This document shows, piece by piece, positions 52,310-61,223 of a stretch of 64,000 nucleotides of DNA. The notes beneath the pieces are model-generated. The model had not been told where the DNA came from. It did no database searches and worked only from the letters and a program-made list of their open reading frames with translations. Positions within the stretch are counted from its first letter, which is position 1. Every line of letters begins with the position of its first letter. Source of the stretch: CAYZMS01 sp964479625 (GTDB lineage: Bacteria; Bacteroidota; Bacteroidia; Chitinophagales; Saprospiraceae); NCBI GenBank assembly GCA_964479625.1, contig CAYZMS010000004.1:62001-126000 (forward strand). The letters are read 5' to 3'. The position numbers and the translations under genes were made by a program.

Positions 52310-53200
52310 ATGGCAACCTTTAGAGAGCGAATGAGGAATTGGGTAGAGCGCATGCAGTATACCTATCGTTTGGTCATCATGAATAATGAGACTTTCGAAG
52401 AGATGGGGTCCTATCGCCTGAGTCTAATGAACGTTTATATCGTTGCAAGTACGCTGGTGGTGGTGATCGCCAGCATAGTGATAGTACTGGTTGCCTTTAC
52501 TCCCTTAAAGCGATACCTGCCGGGCTACGGAGATGGGAACGATCAGCAAATGGTAATGGCCCTATCCAAAGAGGTCGCCCAGATGGAAAAAGTGATGGGT
52601 GTCCAGGAAAAATACATTGAGAGCATGCGGCGGATGTTAACCGGGGAGGTTCGAACCGAAGAAGACCTTCCTCCGCTGGAGGAAACCACTTTGGACTCCG
52701 TGGATGGGGTGGAAGTTTCAGAAGCCGAAAAACAACTTCGAAACGAGGTCGAACTGGAAGCCGTAGGCCTTCTTGCCCAAAGAGGAGGGGCGAAAAGTGC
52801 AGATATAAACCGCAGGGATACTCCTCTGGAGCAATTGTATTTCGTCGCGCCTTTAACCGGTGAGATCAGCAGCCCGTTCATGTCTGAAAAGGGCCATTAC
52901 GGAGTGGATGTCCTGGCCCCAAAAAATACCCCCGTTAAAGCAGCTATGGACGGCTACGTCTTTTTGTCAGACTGGACACTAGAGACCGGGAACACCATAG
53001 GGATACAACATGCCAATAGTGTGGTGACCATCTACAAACATAATTCTGCTCTTCTAAAAAAAGTGGGTTCAAGGGTTCGGGCAGGAGAGGCGATAGCTAT
53101 TATCGGGAACACGGGAACCCTCACCGACGGCCCTCATTTGCATTTTGAACTTTGGTATCGCGGGATTCCCGTTGATCCTCATGAATATATTGCCTTTTAA
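52310..53200 (+). CDS. M23 family metallopeptidase, membrane-anchored
   Basis: 296 residues. A cytoplasmic basic N-terminus and one transmembrane helix (about 41-63) lead to a periplasmic helical segment (about 80-150) and a C-terminal LytM/M23 domain. Zinc and catalytic residues are H196 and D200 (HYGVD) and H276/H278 (HLHFE), so it should be an active endopeptidase cutting peptidoglycan cross-links or stem peptides. The anchored form with a coiled-coil-like stalk is common in Bacteroidota. It is transcribed divergently from the SprE/PorW-like gene, with its own promoter box. Confidence 0.94.
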   Translation: MATFRERMRNWVERMQYTYRLVIMNNETFEEMGSYRLSLMNVYIVASTLVVVIASIVIVLVAFTPLKRYLPGYGDGNDQQMVMALSKEVAQMEKVMGVQEKYIESMRRMLTGEVRTEEDLPPLEETTLDSVDGVEVSEAEKQLRNEVELEAVGLLAQRGGAKSADINRRDTPLEQLYFVAPLTGEISSPFMSEKGHYGVDVLAPKNTPVKAAMDGYVFLSDWTLETGNTIGIQHANSVVTIYKHNSALLKKVGSRVRAGEAIAIIGNTGTLTDGPHLHFELWYRGIPVDPHEYIAF

Positions 53201-53268
53201 TCTCCTGCAGGCTGGAAACTCTCAAGATATTTTTAGACTTTTGCAGTGCATAAAAGCCCTTAGTGCAT

Positions 53269-53324
53269 CTGGCTAGCCACCACCACAGGACTCTTTGGGC
53301 AAAAAACCCTTTTTCCCTAGCCAG
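53269..53324 (+). terminator. Inverted repeat with inner hairpin after the M23 gene
   Basis: Outer arms CTGGCTAG (53269-53276) and CTAGCCAG (53317-53324) enclose a small GGG / CCC hairpin at 53297-53309 followed by five T's. An AGTGCAT direct repeat lies just upstream (53245 and 53262). Possibly the transcription end of the M23 gene; weak. Confidence 0.4.
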
Positions 53325-53362
53325 CATAGTTCTAATTTTTTTTCATCCAACGAAATATTTCC

Positions 53363-53794
53363 ATGAGCGACCAAGAGAACAAGCTGAAACTAGCCTTTAA
53401 TGAAAAAGGAGAAACCATCAGCCCCGTATTACCCGAGCGCGTAAAAAACTTCCTGATTGATATCGATGGTACCATCTGTGACGATATCCCCAACGAGGAA
53501 CCCGAGCGTATGGCCACCACTCTCCCTTACGCGGATGCCTTGAAGATCATTAACAAATGGTATGAGGAAGGGCATATCATAACCTTTTTCACTTCAAGAA
53601 CCGAAGAGCACCGCGAGGTGACCGAAAACTGGCTGAACAAACACGAATTTAAGTACCACGGCATCCTTTTCGGGAAACCCCGAGGCGGTAATTATCACTG
53701 GATCGATAACCACATCGTAAAAGCTACCCGATTCAAAGGGAAGTTTACGGACCTGGTGGTTGAAAAGCGGGAAATCGAGGTATTTAAAGACTAA
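53363..53794 (+). CDS. HAD-superfamily phosphatase-like protein
   Basis: 143 residues. The HAD motif I is complete: DIDGTICDD, with nucleophile D33 and acid D35. 'FFTSRTEEHREVTENWL' fits motif II (Thr/Ser), and 'GKPRGGNYHWIDNHIVKA' carries the motif III/IV region with Lys and Asp. Such short HAD proteins without a large cap act on small phosphorylated metabolites or serve as capsule-type phosphatases. Homologues are sometimes labelled phosphoheptose isomerase, which the visible motifs do not support. Convergent with the following epimerase; the gap is only 15 bases. Confidence 0.82.
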   Translation: MSDQENKLKLAFNEKGETISPVLPERVKNFLIDIDGTICDDIPNEEPERMATTLPYADALKIINKWYEEGHIITFFTSRTEEHREVTENWLNKHEFKYHGILFGKPRGGNYHWIDNHIVKATRFKGKFTDLVVEKREIEVFKD

Positions 53795-53809
53795 ATACCT
53801 GCCTTACTT

Positions 53810-54709
53810 CTACATCAGATCGCTCAAAGCTGCCGTCAACTCTGGGTATTTAAAGTTAAATCGGGTCTGTTGAATTTTTTCGGAGGAGACGCGGGTGCTG
53901 TCCAAAATCGTGTCGGCCATTTCTCCGAGTGCTATTCTCAGTGCAAAAGCAGGGGCAGGAAGAAGTATACCCTTCCCTTTTACCGAAATGACCTTTTGCA
54001 TGAGTTCTTTATTTCGAACGGGTTCCGGAGCTACGGCGTTGAAGGTCCCCCGGAATTCCGGGTTTTGCAGGGCCAGTAGAAACAAGCGGCATATATCTTC
54101 GAAATGTATCCAGGAAACCCACTGATTACCGTCTCCGAAATAGGTGGCGATGCCTGCTTTCAAGGGGGAGGTCATCTTTGGAAGAGCTCCTCCCTTGTTG
54201 GAAAGAACAATCCCCAACCTAAAGATAGTCGTCAGAATACCTGCATCTGCTACCCTGGCCACAGCATTTTCCCAGGCTATACAACTGTTGGGCATGAAGC
54301 CTTTCTGACCGGGCGGGGAGGTTTCCGTCAGCCATTCTTCTCCACGATCCCCGTAAAAACCAATGCCGGTACTGGTGAGGTAAGCCTTGGGCGGAGTATC
54401 GAGGTAGGAAAAAAGCTCCGCAAATAGCTCGTTGCCCTCTACCCGGCTTTGAGTGATGACCCGTTTGCGCTCCTTGGTCCAGGGGCGATCTGCAATACCC
54501 GCTCCGGCCAGGTTGATGACATAGTCGCATTTTTCCAATACTCCTTTTCGAATGCGGCCTCTGGAGGGATCCCAATCGTAGGCTGGAAAAGCTGCATCCG
54601 GATCATAGGTTCTGCTCAGGTGCCAGACCCGGTACCCCGCATCCCGAAGCATAGGGCTGAGATGGGTGCCGATTAAGCCGGTACCTCCTGCAATTAGTAC
54701 TGTTTCCAT
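53810..54709 (-). CDS. TIGR01777-type NAD(P)-binding epimerase/SDR protein
   Basis: 299 residues. The N-terminal nucleotide-binding loop 'VLIAGGTGLIGTHL' is the SDR/epimerase Rossmann signature. 'CDYVINLAGAGIADRPW' and 'YLTSTGIGFYGDRG' correspond to the family's conserved blocks (YfcH-like). A conserved 'NKGGALPKM' and 'VSWIHFEDICRL' follow. Its enzymatic reaction is not established; in cyanobacteria and plants a relative (SulA homologue/GC1) affects division. It is a single gene between convergent HAD and divergent ABC-transporter genes. Confidence 0.9.
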   Translation of the reverse strand: METVLIAGGTGLIGTHLSPMLRDAGYRVWHLSRTYDPDAAFPAYDWDPSRGRIRKGVLEKCDYVINLAGAGIADRPWTKERKRVITQSRVEGNELFAELFSYLDTPPKAYLTSTGIGFYGDRGEEWLTETSPPGQKGFMPNSCIAWENAVARVADAGILTTIFRLGIVLSNKGGALPKMTSPLKAGIATYFGDGNQWVSWIHFEDICRLFLLALQNPEFRGTFNAVAPEPVRNKELMQKVISVKGKGILLPAPAFALRIALGEMADTILDSTRVSSEKIQQTRFNFKYPELTAALSDLM

Positions 54710-54862
54710 AGCTTTAGAATATTAAAATCCTTATTTTATCTTAACTTACGCTGTCTGAACTTTATCCCCTGTTTTCCCGGGCTGCCAATGCAAGGCCAAT
54801 TGCAGATGGAGCCTTCTTAATGGTTAAGCATTTTTACCAAAACCGTATTCAAAATTTAATCC

Positions 54863-56647
54863 ATGTTTAATCCACTGAACACAAGGATTTCGATTTTATT
54901 GCTATTAATGGCAGCACTTCTTGCCTGCAAGCAGGATGCTTCGAATTCGGAATCTACCCAGGCTGCTGTAACCTTTAAAAGAACTAAAAACGAGGTCCTG
55001 GTTCGACAAGAAGCAGAACCAGACCGCATGAACCCCATATTAACAAAATCGAATTACTCCAGGGTTGTTCTCGAACAATTGTTTCAATATCTCATGGCTT
55101 ATGATCCCTACACGCTGAAACTCACCCCCGTTTTGGTGGAAAAAGCACCCGATATTGAGGATATAAGCGAGGGGAAGTACGCCGGGGGAGCAACCTATAC
55201 CTTTGTTATAAAAGAGGAAGCCAGTTGGGATAATGGGGACCCCATAACCGGTCATGATTACGCTTTTACGCTGAAAGCAGCACTGAACCCTTTGGTTAAT
55301 GCTCCGCATTTTAGAGCTTATTTGAGTCAGATAAAAGACGTACAGGTTAACCCGGATAGGCCTAAAGAGTTCAGTGTTGTGGTCAGTCAGAAGGATATTC
55401 TTGGTGTGGAGGCCATAACCAACGCCCTTTCTGTCATGCCGGAGCATGTGTACGATAAGGAGGACCTCCTTCGGGAGATCCCGGTAACTACATTTACCGA
55501 CCCCTCCGCTATCGAGGCCCTTGCTGATTCGGATGATCGTCTGGCTGATTTTGCAGAACAATTCAGTGACCCGGCCTTCGACCGCGATCCGGAAGCTATT
55601 TCGGGTTCAGGCCCCTACAAACTGGCCGAATGGCGGACCGGAGAGCAGATCATCCTGGAGAAGAAAGTAGATTGGTGGGGGTCTTCGGCTTCCATGGAAG
55701 ACCCCTTACTTGCCGCAGGTCCGGATAAAATTACCTTTACCTTTATTTCGAACCCCACCACTGCCGTCGCTGCACTAAAGTCTGAGGACCTGGACGTGAT
55801 GGACAATATTCCTGCTATCCAGTATACCGATATTAAGGACCAAACCCTGGTCACCGACTATTATAATCTACACCAGCCTCCGCCAAGCTTTGCCTATTAT
55901 TACCTGGCCGTAAACACCCGCATTCCCAAACTCTCGGAAACGAAGGTGCGCCAGGCCCTGGCCCACGCTATAAACGTAGATGAGATTCTGGAGTCGGTCT
56001 ACAAAGGGCTGGGAGAACGGCTGGCAAACCCGATCGCTCCCTCGGCTCCCTATTATAATGATGAGCTGAAGCCCATTCCCTATGATATTGAAAAGGCAAA
56101 GGCCCTGCTCTGGGAAGCTGGATGGGAAGACACCAACGACAATGGGATCGTCGATAAGGAAATCAACGGAAAACGGACGGAGCTTACGATCAACCTGATC
56201 GTCAACAACAGCAGCGAAAGTTCCCGCAATAATGCTCAACTGATCAAAAACTATGCTGAACCAGCAGGGATCAATATCGAACTGGAAGGGGTGGAAGCCG
56301 GAAAGTCGATCGAAAGACTTCGAAACCGGGACTTTGAAATGGTCTCTGCAGGAAGTACCATTACGCCAACCTGGAACCCCAAACAATCCTGGCATACCCA
56401 AGGGGACAACCGCACCGGTTTTGGCAATGCAGCAACCGATTCCCTCATCGATGAGATCCTGGTCACCCTGGATGAACAGCCACGAAACGAGTTGTATCGA
56501 CAATTGCAGGAGATCATTTACGAGGAACAACATCAGATCCTGTTGTTCGCACCTGTGCGCCCCCTTGCTATTCATCGTCGGTTTCTGGCGGCTCCAACGG
56601 CTGTTTTACCCAACTACCAGGTGAATCATTTTGATCTGGAAATGTAA
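54863..56647 (+). CDS. Oligopeptide/dipeptide ABC transporter substrate-binding lipoprotein
   Basis: 594 residues of solute-binding family 5. The lipobox is LLAC with C22. Family landmarks include 'PDRMNPILTKSNYSRVVLEQLF' (in outline), 'AEPAGINIELEGVE', 'SGSGPYKLAEWRTGEQIILEK' (in outline) and 'ALAHAINVDEIL'. It should bind peptides or other large solutes in the periplasm and deliver them to the permeases encoded directly downstream. It carries an 'EINGK.TELTINLIVNNSSE' block typical of the family. The gap to the first permease is 23 bases. Confidence 0.93.
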   Translation: MFNPLNTRISILLLLMAALLACKQDASNSESTQAAVTFKRTKNEVLVRQEAEPDRMNPILTKSNYSRVVLEQLFQYLMAYDPYTLKLTPVLVEKAPDIEDISEGKYAGGATYTFVIKEEASWDNGDPITGHDYAFTLKAALNPLVNAPHFRAYLSQIKDVQVNPDRPKEFSVVVSQKDILGVEAITNALSVMPEHVYDKEDLLREIPVTTFTDPSAIEALADSDDRLADFAEQFSDPAFDRDPEAISGSGPYKLAEWRTGEQIILEKKVDWWGSSASMEDPLLAAGPDKITFTFISNPTTAVAALKSEDLDVMDNIPAIQYTDIKDQTLVTDYYNLHQPPPSFAYYYLAVNTRIPKLSETKVRQALAHAINVDEILESVYKGLGERLANPIAPSAPYYNDELKPIPYDIEKAKALLWEAGWEDTNDNGIVDKEINGKRTELTINLIVNNSSESSRNNAQLIKNYAEPAGINIELEGVEAGKSIERLRNRDFEMVSAGSTITPTWNPKQSWHTQGDNRTGFGNAATDSLIDEILVTLDEQPRNELYRQLQEIIYEEQHQILLFAPVRPLAIHRRFLAAPTAVLPNYQVNHFDLEM

Positions 56648-56670
56648 GTGCGACATTCGATAAAGGCGGT

Positions 56671-58083
56671 ATGCTTCGATATCTACTCATTCGGGCACTT
56701 TGGTACCTGCCCACCTTGATGTTTGTAGTTTTGATCGCTTACGGGCTGGGCAAGCTGGCCCCCAGCGATCCGGTTTTGCGGATCATGGGAGATGATAGCC
56801 AGACCCTGGATAGCAGGGATCGCTTCGACCGGGTATACAGGGCTACGGCCAGGCAGCTAGGGCTTGAAAAGCCCGCCTTTTATTGTGCCTTAAGCGTAGC
56901 GGCCTTTCCCGATACGCTTTACCGCCTGCAACCTCAGCAACAGCGGGCATTTGTGAGGGCATTGATCGGCCAGTCAGGAAATGCTGAAGCGAGCCTTGGG
57001 TTTTATCGGTCTATTCGAAATCTGGAGGAACAGATCCGGGAAGTTCCGGGGCGCAGGCGAAGTGATGCACTGATCGCCCTGGATCGGGCGGTACAGGAAT
57101 TGTATGGCTTGCGGGATACTTCGGCTATTTCCCGGAGCCTGGCTTTTTTCCCAGAGCTGGAAAGTCCCTCTGCAGGGGAAGTTGAGGCCGCCCGGGAGGC
57201 TGTACTGGCTACCTTCTCGGATTACAGGGAGCGGCCACAGCCAGGCCGGTTATACCTTCCCCGCTTTTATTGGCATGGCCTGGATAACCAGTTCCACGCC
57301 TGGTTCAGTGGCCTGCTCCAAGGGGATTGGGGGCGTTCACTTCAAGATAACCGACCGGTTTTTGACAAGATCCGAGATGCTTTGAGGTGGACGCTTCTGA
57401 TCAACAGTATTGCCCTGCTCCTGGCCTTTGGAATTGCGATTCCCCTGGGTGTTGCCGCCGCTAGAAGACAAGGGCAATGGTTTGACCGCCTCAGCAGTAT
57501 CCTGTTGTTTGGCTTGTTCTCTTTACCTGCTTTTTGGGTAGGAGCCCTGCTCCTGATCTTTTTTACTACTCCGGAGTATGGAATGCAATGGTTTTCCATT
57601 CCGAATGTACGGGTTGCGGATACAGAAGCTTCTTTCTGGATGCAGGTGGGGCAAATGACTAATGCACTGATCCTGCCGGTTTTTTGTTTGACTTACGGAG
57701 TCCTTGCTTTGATCGCCCGAATGATGCGGGGAGGGATGATCCAGGCTTTTAGGCAGGACTATATTCGAACAGCTATTGCCAAGGGCTTACCAAAGCGGAA
57801 GGTTGTCTGGGGGCATGCTTTCCCCAATGGATTATTCCCGGTTATCACCTTGCTGGCCTCAGTTTTCCCCGCCCTGATCGCCGGGTCGGTGGTGATTGAA
57901 ACCATTTTTAATATTCCCGGGATGGGTCGCCTGCTGGTACAGTCTATTCGACAGGAGGATTGGCCGGTGGTATATGCCGTTATAATCCTTTCCAGCCTGC
58001 TGACTATGGTAGGTATTTTGGTTGCAGATCTTTTGTATGCCTGGTTAGACCCCCGGGTACGGTATAAAAGCGGGCGCGGATGA
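56671..58083 (+). CDS. Oligopeptide ABC transporter permease, DppB type, with large periplasmic insertion
   Basis: 470 residues. TM1 (about 5-28) is followed by 'APSDPVLRIMGDDSQ', where normal DppB proteins have a short loop. Here about 190 charged, helical residues intervene before 'GDWGRSLQDNRPV', and five further membrane segments and the EAA-type loop (about 360-400, 'RDYIRTAIAKGLPKRKVVWGHA', in outline) follow. The C-terminal half is a regular binding-protein-dependent permease. The insertion is a feature I associate with Bacteroidota homologues. It overlaps the next permease by four bases (ATGA). Confidence 0.9.
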   Translation: MLRYLLIRALWYLPTLMFVVLIAYGLGKLAPSDPVLRIMGDDSQTLDSRDRFDRVYRATARQLGLEKPAFYCALSVAAFPDTLYRLQPQQQRAFVRALIGQSGNAEASLGFYRSIRNLEEQIREVPGRRRSDALIALDRAVQELYGLRDTSAISRSLAFFPELESPSAGEVEAAREAVLATFSDYRERPQPGRLYLPRFYWHGLDNQFHAWFSGLLQGDWGRSLQDNRPVFDKIRDALRWTLLINSIALLLAFGIAIPLGVAAARRQGQWFDRLSSILLFGLFSLPAFWVGALLLIFFTTPEYGMQWFSIPNVRVADTEASFWMQVGQMTNALILPVFCLTYGVLALIARMMRGGMIQAFRQDYIRTAIAKGLPKRKVVWGHAFPNGLFPVITLLASVFPALIAGSVVIETIFNIPGMGRLLVQSIRQEDWPVVYAVIILSSLLTMVGILVADLLYAWLDPRVRYKSGRG

Positions 58084-59276
58084 TCCAGAGAATGAAGGCG
58101 TCTATAAGTTTCAAATGGGCAGTACGAATACTTTATGTGCTGGTCTTCATTAGTCTCACCGCTGATTTTTGGGCCAATGACCGCCCATTATTTGCTCGCC
58201 TGGATGGAGAAACCCGCTTCCCTGTCCTGGAGCAATATGCCTACCAGGTAGGGAGAGGTAGAAACCCCAGGATCGATTGGTATAGCCAGGATTACCAGTG
58301 GGTGTTGTGGCCACCGGTTCCCTACGCAGCCGGAACCATCGACAGAAAAAACCTGGGTGCTCACAGCCCGCTTGAAGTCCAAAACCTTTCAACACCTCGT
58401 TTTCGACATTGGTTGGGGACAGATACCCTGGGGAGAGATGTGCTGGCGGGTTTATTGCTTGGCCTGCGAAAAGCTCTTTTGATCGGCCTGGTGGCGATGG
58501 GCCTGGCTGCCCTGATCGGTATTAGCCTGGGAAGTTTGGCAGGGTTCTTTGGCGACGATCGCCTCAAGACCAGCAGGCTTCGGATTTGGATCAATTTATT
58601 CGCCTTACTACCTGCATATTACCTGGCCTTTGTATACCGATCCTATGCTCTCCAATTCGGCGCCTTTGGGGTCGAATTTCTCAAAAGTGTAGGCATCTTC
58701 ATTGGTTTTTTTCTTTTGTTAAACTTCCTGTTGAGCAAACTGGAGCGAAGGTTCAGACTGGCTCGAAAGGTAATTATCCCTATAGATCTTTTAGTGATGC
58801 GGTTAATTGAGGTCGTGAATTCCATTCCTGCTTTATTACTGATCCTGGCTATGCTGGCCCTCATTCGAAGACCGGGTATTATTCACATCATGCTGGTCAT
58901 CGGGTTCATACAATGGACGGGTATTGCCCGTTTTGTTCGGGCCGAACTTTTAAAGGTTCGGACGATGGAGTATATCGAAGCGGCCCGTGCGCTTGGTCTG
59001 AAAGAGTGTCGAATTTTATGGAGGCATGCCTTGCCCAATAGCCTGAGGCCGGTATATATTCAACTGGCTTTTGGGATGGCTGGGGCAATTTTGCTGGAAG
59101 CCAACCTATCCTTTCTGGGCTTGGGGGCGATTGGGGAAGTAACATGGGGCAGCCTGTTGTACCAGGTGATTTCTATGCCTAAGGCCTGGTGGTTAGCTCT
59201 TTTCCCGGGCCTGGCTATTTTCCTTACGGTGCTTATTTTTAACCTGATCGGCGATGGTTTGTCAGGGGAAAATTAA
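58080..59276 (+). CDS. Oligopeptide ABC transporter permease, DppC type
   Basis: 398 residues with six membrane segments. An N-terminal helix (about 12-30) and a periplasmic stretch ('RNPRIDWYSQDYQWVLWPPVPY', in outline) precede 'HWLGTDTLGRDVLAGLLLG', the DppC hallmark at about 110-128. The EAA loop 'EYIEAARALGLKECRILWRHALPN' sits near 298-321 (in outline). The start codon overlaps the DppB stop, which implies coupled translation. No DppD/DppF-type ATPase gene is present in this window, so the energising subunits must be encoded elsewhere. Confidence 0.92.
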   Translation: MIQRMKASISFKWAVRILYVLVFISLTADFWANDRPLFARLDGETRFPVLEQYAYQVGRGRNPRIDWYSQDYQWVLWPPVPYAAGTIDRKNLGAHSPLEVQNLSTPRFRHWLGTDTLGRDVLAGLLLGLRKALLIGLVAMGLAALIGISLGSLAGFFGDDRLKTSRLRIWINLFALLPAYYLAFVYRSYALQFGAFGVEFLKSVGIFIGFFLLLNFLLSKLERRFRLARKVIIPIDLLVMRLIEVVNSIPALLLILAMLALIRRPGIIHIMLVIGFIQWTGIARFVRAELLKVRTMEYIEAARALGLKECRILWRHALPNSLRPVYIQLAFGMAGAILLEANLSFLGLGAIGEVTWGSLLYQVISMPKAWWLALFPGLAIFLTVLIFNLIGDGLSGEN

Positions 59277-59320
59277 ACCTGCCGGAAAAAGACCTGCTCC
59301 TATTGTTTCGGGCTGACCCT

Positions 59321-59551
59321 TCAATTCTTTTTGCCTTTTTTTCTGGCTTTGTCCATATTTTTTGGGAAAAGAGAAGAAGAGCCTCTTTTGGTGGAGAGGT
59401 TCCCCTTTTTATCGACGGCCGTACCCAGGTCCTGATTGGCCGGGCAGCCTGTTTTTTTTGAGCAGGCAGAAAAAAAAGGGAAGGAAAGCAGAAAAAGAAA
59501 CAGTACAAGCCTGGTGATTATCCGGGAGTTCGAAATGTTGATTTTTTGCAT
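59321..59551 (-). CDS. Small lipoprotein of unknown function
   Basis: 76 residues. A basic N-terminus, hydrophobic core 'LVLFLFLLSFPFFSAC' and Cys30 give a clear lipoprotein signal. The mature part is short, with 'CPANQDLGTAVDKKGNLSTKRGSSSLFPK' (outline: CPAN, then DKKGNL, then SSLFPK) and a Lys/Arg-rich end. Short lipoproteins with this CPxN ... DKKG ... LFPK pattern occur in other Bacteroidota, from memory. The gene lies on the minus strand, convergent with the permease gene and 44 bases from its end. Function unknown. Confidence 0.7.
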   Translation of the reverse strand: MQKINISNSRIITRLVLFLFLLSFPFFSACSKKTGCPANQDLGTAVDKKGNLSTKRGSSSLFPKNMDKARKKGKKN

Positions 59552-59662
59552 ATAAATCTGCTTTTAAAGGATGCTAAAAGCTAAAGTCTTTCTTTTTTTT
59601 ATTAATAACGAATGAAAACCCGCGCAGGATGGGCATTTTGGGGATTTTTTTGAATGGAAAAA

Positions 59663-59693
59663 TTGGTAATGATAAAGTTTGCCTATAAATTTG
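59663..59693 (+). promoter_or_regulatory. Bacteroidota promoter of the HU gene
   Basis: TTG at 59663-59665 and TAAATTTG at 59686-59693 (TAnnTTTG) are separated by 20 bases, the usual spacing of -33 and -7 elements. Transcription should start about 7 bases later; the ATG follows at 59726. The best promoter match in the window. Confidence 0.7.
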
Positions 59694-59725
59694 GGCATTG
59701 TCATTCTTAATTAAAAAATGCAAAA

Positions 59726-59998
59726 ATGAATAAAGGAGATCTGATCAACAAGATTGCCGAAGGTGCTGATATCAGTAAAGCACAGGCAACTAGTGCTTTA
59801 AATGCAGTGCTGGAAAGCATCACAGGAGAGTTGAAAGGCGGTGGTAAAGTGACCCTGATCGGTTTCGGGACTTTTTCTGTTTCCCATCGTGAAGCGCGTA
59901 CCGGTCGTAACCCTCAAACCGGTGCATCTATTGAGATTCCAGCTAAGAACATCGTAAAGTTCAAGCCGGGTAAAGAATTAGCTGATACTGTTAACTAA
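59726..59998 (+). CDS. HU family DNA-binding protein
   Basis: 90 residues, full length for HU. 'MNKGDLINKIAEGADISKAQATSALNAVLE' type N-terminal helices (in outline), 'VTLIGFGTFSVSHREARTGRNPQTG' (the beta-arm core with the conserved G-F-G-T-F and R-x-G-R-N-P) and a terminal 'KPGKELADTVN' are all present. HU bends DNA and compacts the nucleoid as a dimer. Single gene with its own strong promoter and, about 130 bases downstream, a good terminator. Confidence 0.97.
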   Translation: MNKGDLINKIAEGADISKAQATSALNAVLESITGELKGGGKVTLIGFGTFSVSHREARTGRNPQTGASIEIPAKNIVKFKPGKELADTVN

Positions 59999-60129
59999 TC
60001 GAAAAGCCAGGAAGGGCTTAGCGGTGAAGGAATAGGTAACCACATCCCCGGCCCTATTAAATCGCCACTTCTAAACCCTCAAAGGAAAGTCGATATCCCG
60101 TAGGCTTTCAGAACTTTCAAATAAAGAGG

Positions 60130-60166
60130 AAAGGGCGGCGCAGATAAATTTCGCGTCGCCCTTTTT
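60130..60166 (+). terminator. Rho-independent terminator downstream of HU
   Basis: Stem AAAGGGCGGCGC (60130-60141) / GCGTCGCCCTTT (60153-60164) with one G-U pair and an 11-base loop, followed by T's to 60166. It stands about 130 bases after the HU stop and 115 bases before the transketolase gene. Confidence 0.8.
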
Positions 60167-60280
60167 CGTGTAATCTCACCTGCGTCCCAGACAGCGGTGT
60201 GCCAAAGGCAAACGGGATCTTAGACCGAATGAATAACTTTTAATGAAACTGAATAAGTAACCTAAAAAACCAATTTTGAT

Positions 60281-61123
60281 ATGGCTGATATTCAAGAATT
60301 AAAGCGGATCGCCAGCCAGGTGCGCCGGGATATTATCCGGCAAACCCATGCTGCAGCGAGCGGGCACCCTGGTGGTTCTCTGGGCTGTGCTGATTTTTTT
60401 ACGGCGCTCTACTTTTCGATCATGGAGCACGATCCTTCCTTCAATATGGAAGGTAGGGGAGAGGACCTGTTCTTCCTTTCGAATGGGCATATTTCCCCAG
60501 TTTGGTATAGTATTCTGGCACGTTCGGGCTATTTCCCGATCGAGGAGTTGTCCACTTTTAGACAATTAGATTCCCGCCTCCAGGGGCACCCTACCACCCA
60601 CGAGGGCCTGCCCGGGGTACGCATAGCATCCGGTTCTCTGGGACAAGGACTTTCCGTTGCCATTGGTGCAGCTTTGGCCAAGAAAATGAACGGTGACGAC
60701 AAATGCGTCTTTGTGCTGACTGGGGATGGAGAGTTGCAGGAAGGCCAAAACTGGGAAGCAGCCCTGTTTGCCCCCCATCATAAGGTGGATAACCTGATCG
60801 CGACGGTAGACTGGAACGGGCAGCAAATCGACGGTCCTAACAATGAAGTCATCTCTTTGGGGGATCTTCCCGCAAAATGGGAGGCCTTTGGTTGGGACGT
60901 ACTGCAAATGAATGGAAATGATATGGAAGATGTAGTAAGTACCCTCCAGGAAGCCCGGGCACGCACCGGAAAAGGAAAGCCCATTATCATCCTGATGAAA
61001 ACGGAAATGGGATACGGCGTGGACTTCATGGCCGGGACCCACAAATGGCACGGAAAAGCGCCTAATGATGAACAAACAGAGCAGGCGCTTGCTCAACTCG
61101 AAGAAACCCTGGGAGATTATTAG
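60281..61123 (+). CDS. Transketolase, N-terminal (TPP-binding) subunit
   Basis: 280 residues equal to the first third of transketolase. It binds thiamine diphosphate: 'GHPGGSLGCADFFTALYF' and the TPP motif 'GDGELQEGQNWEAALFAPHHKVDN' (outline: GDG at about 147-149, N at about 170) are present. Together with the next gene it transfers two-carbon units in the non-oxidative pentose phosphate pathway. The split two-subunit arrangement is known from several Bacteroidota and archaea. The C-terminal subunit gene begins 100 bases downstream. Confidence 0.95.
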   Translation: MADIQELKRIASQVRRDIIRQTHAAASGHPGGSLGCADFFTALYFSIMEHDPSFNMEGRGEDLFFLSNGHISPVWYSILARSGYFPIEELSTFRQLDSRLQGHPTTHEGLPGVRIASGSLGQGLSVAIGAALAKKMNGDDKCVFVLTGDGELQEGQNWEAALFAPHHKVDNLIATVDWNGQQIDGPNNEVISLGDLPAKWEAFGWDVLQMNGNDMEDVVSTLQEARARTGKGKPIIILMKTEMGYGVDFMAGTHKWHGKAPNDEQTEQALAQLEETLGDY

Positions 61124-61223
61124 CAGATGGGCATTTTGGCGCATCAGCTCTGGGGAGAAATACTTAATATGCAGTATAAGGTACCCCAGCCCATTACACA
61201 CCAACACACTAAAACGCAAAAAA

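Noticed and set aside
61065..61223. N-terminal extension of the transketolase C-terminal subunit
   Set aside because: It overlaps the preceding transketolase gene out of frame and lacks homology to the family.
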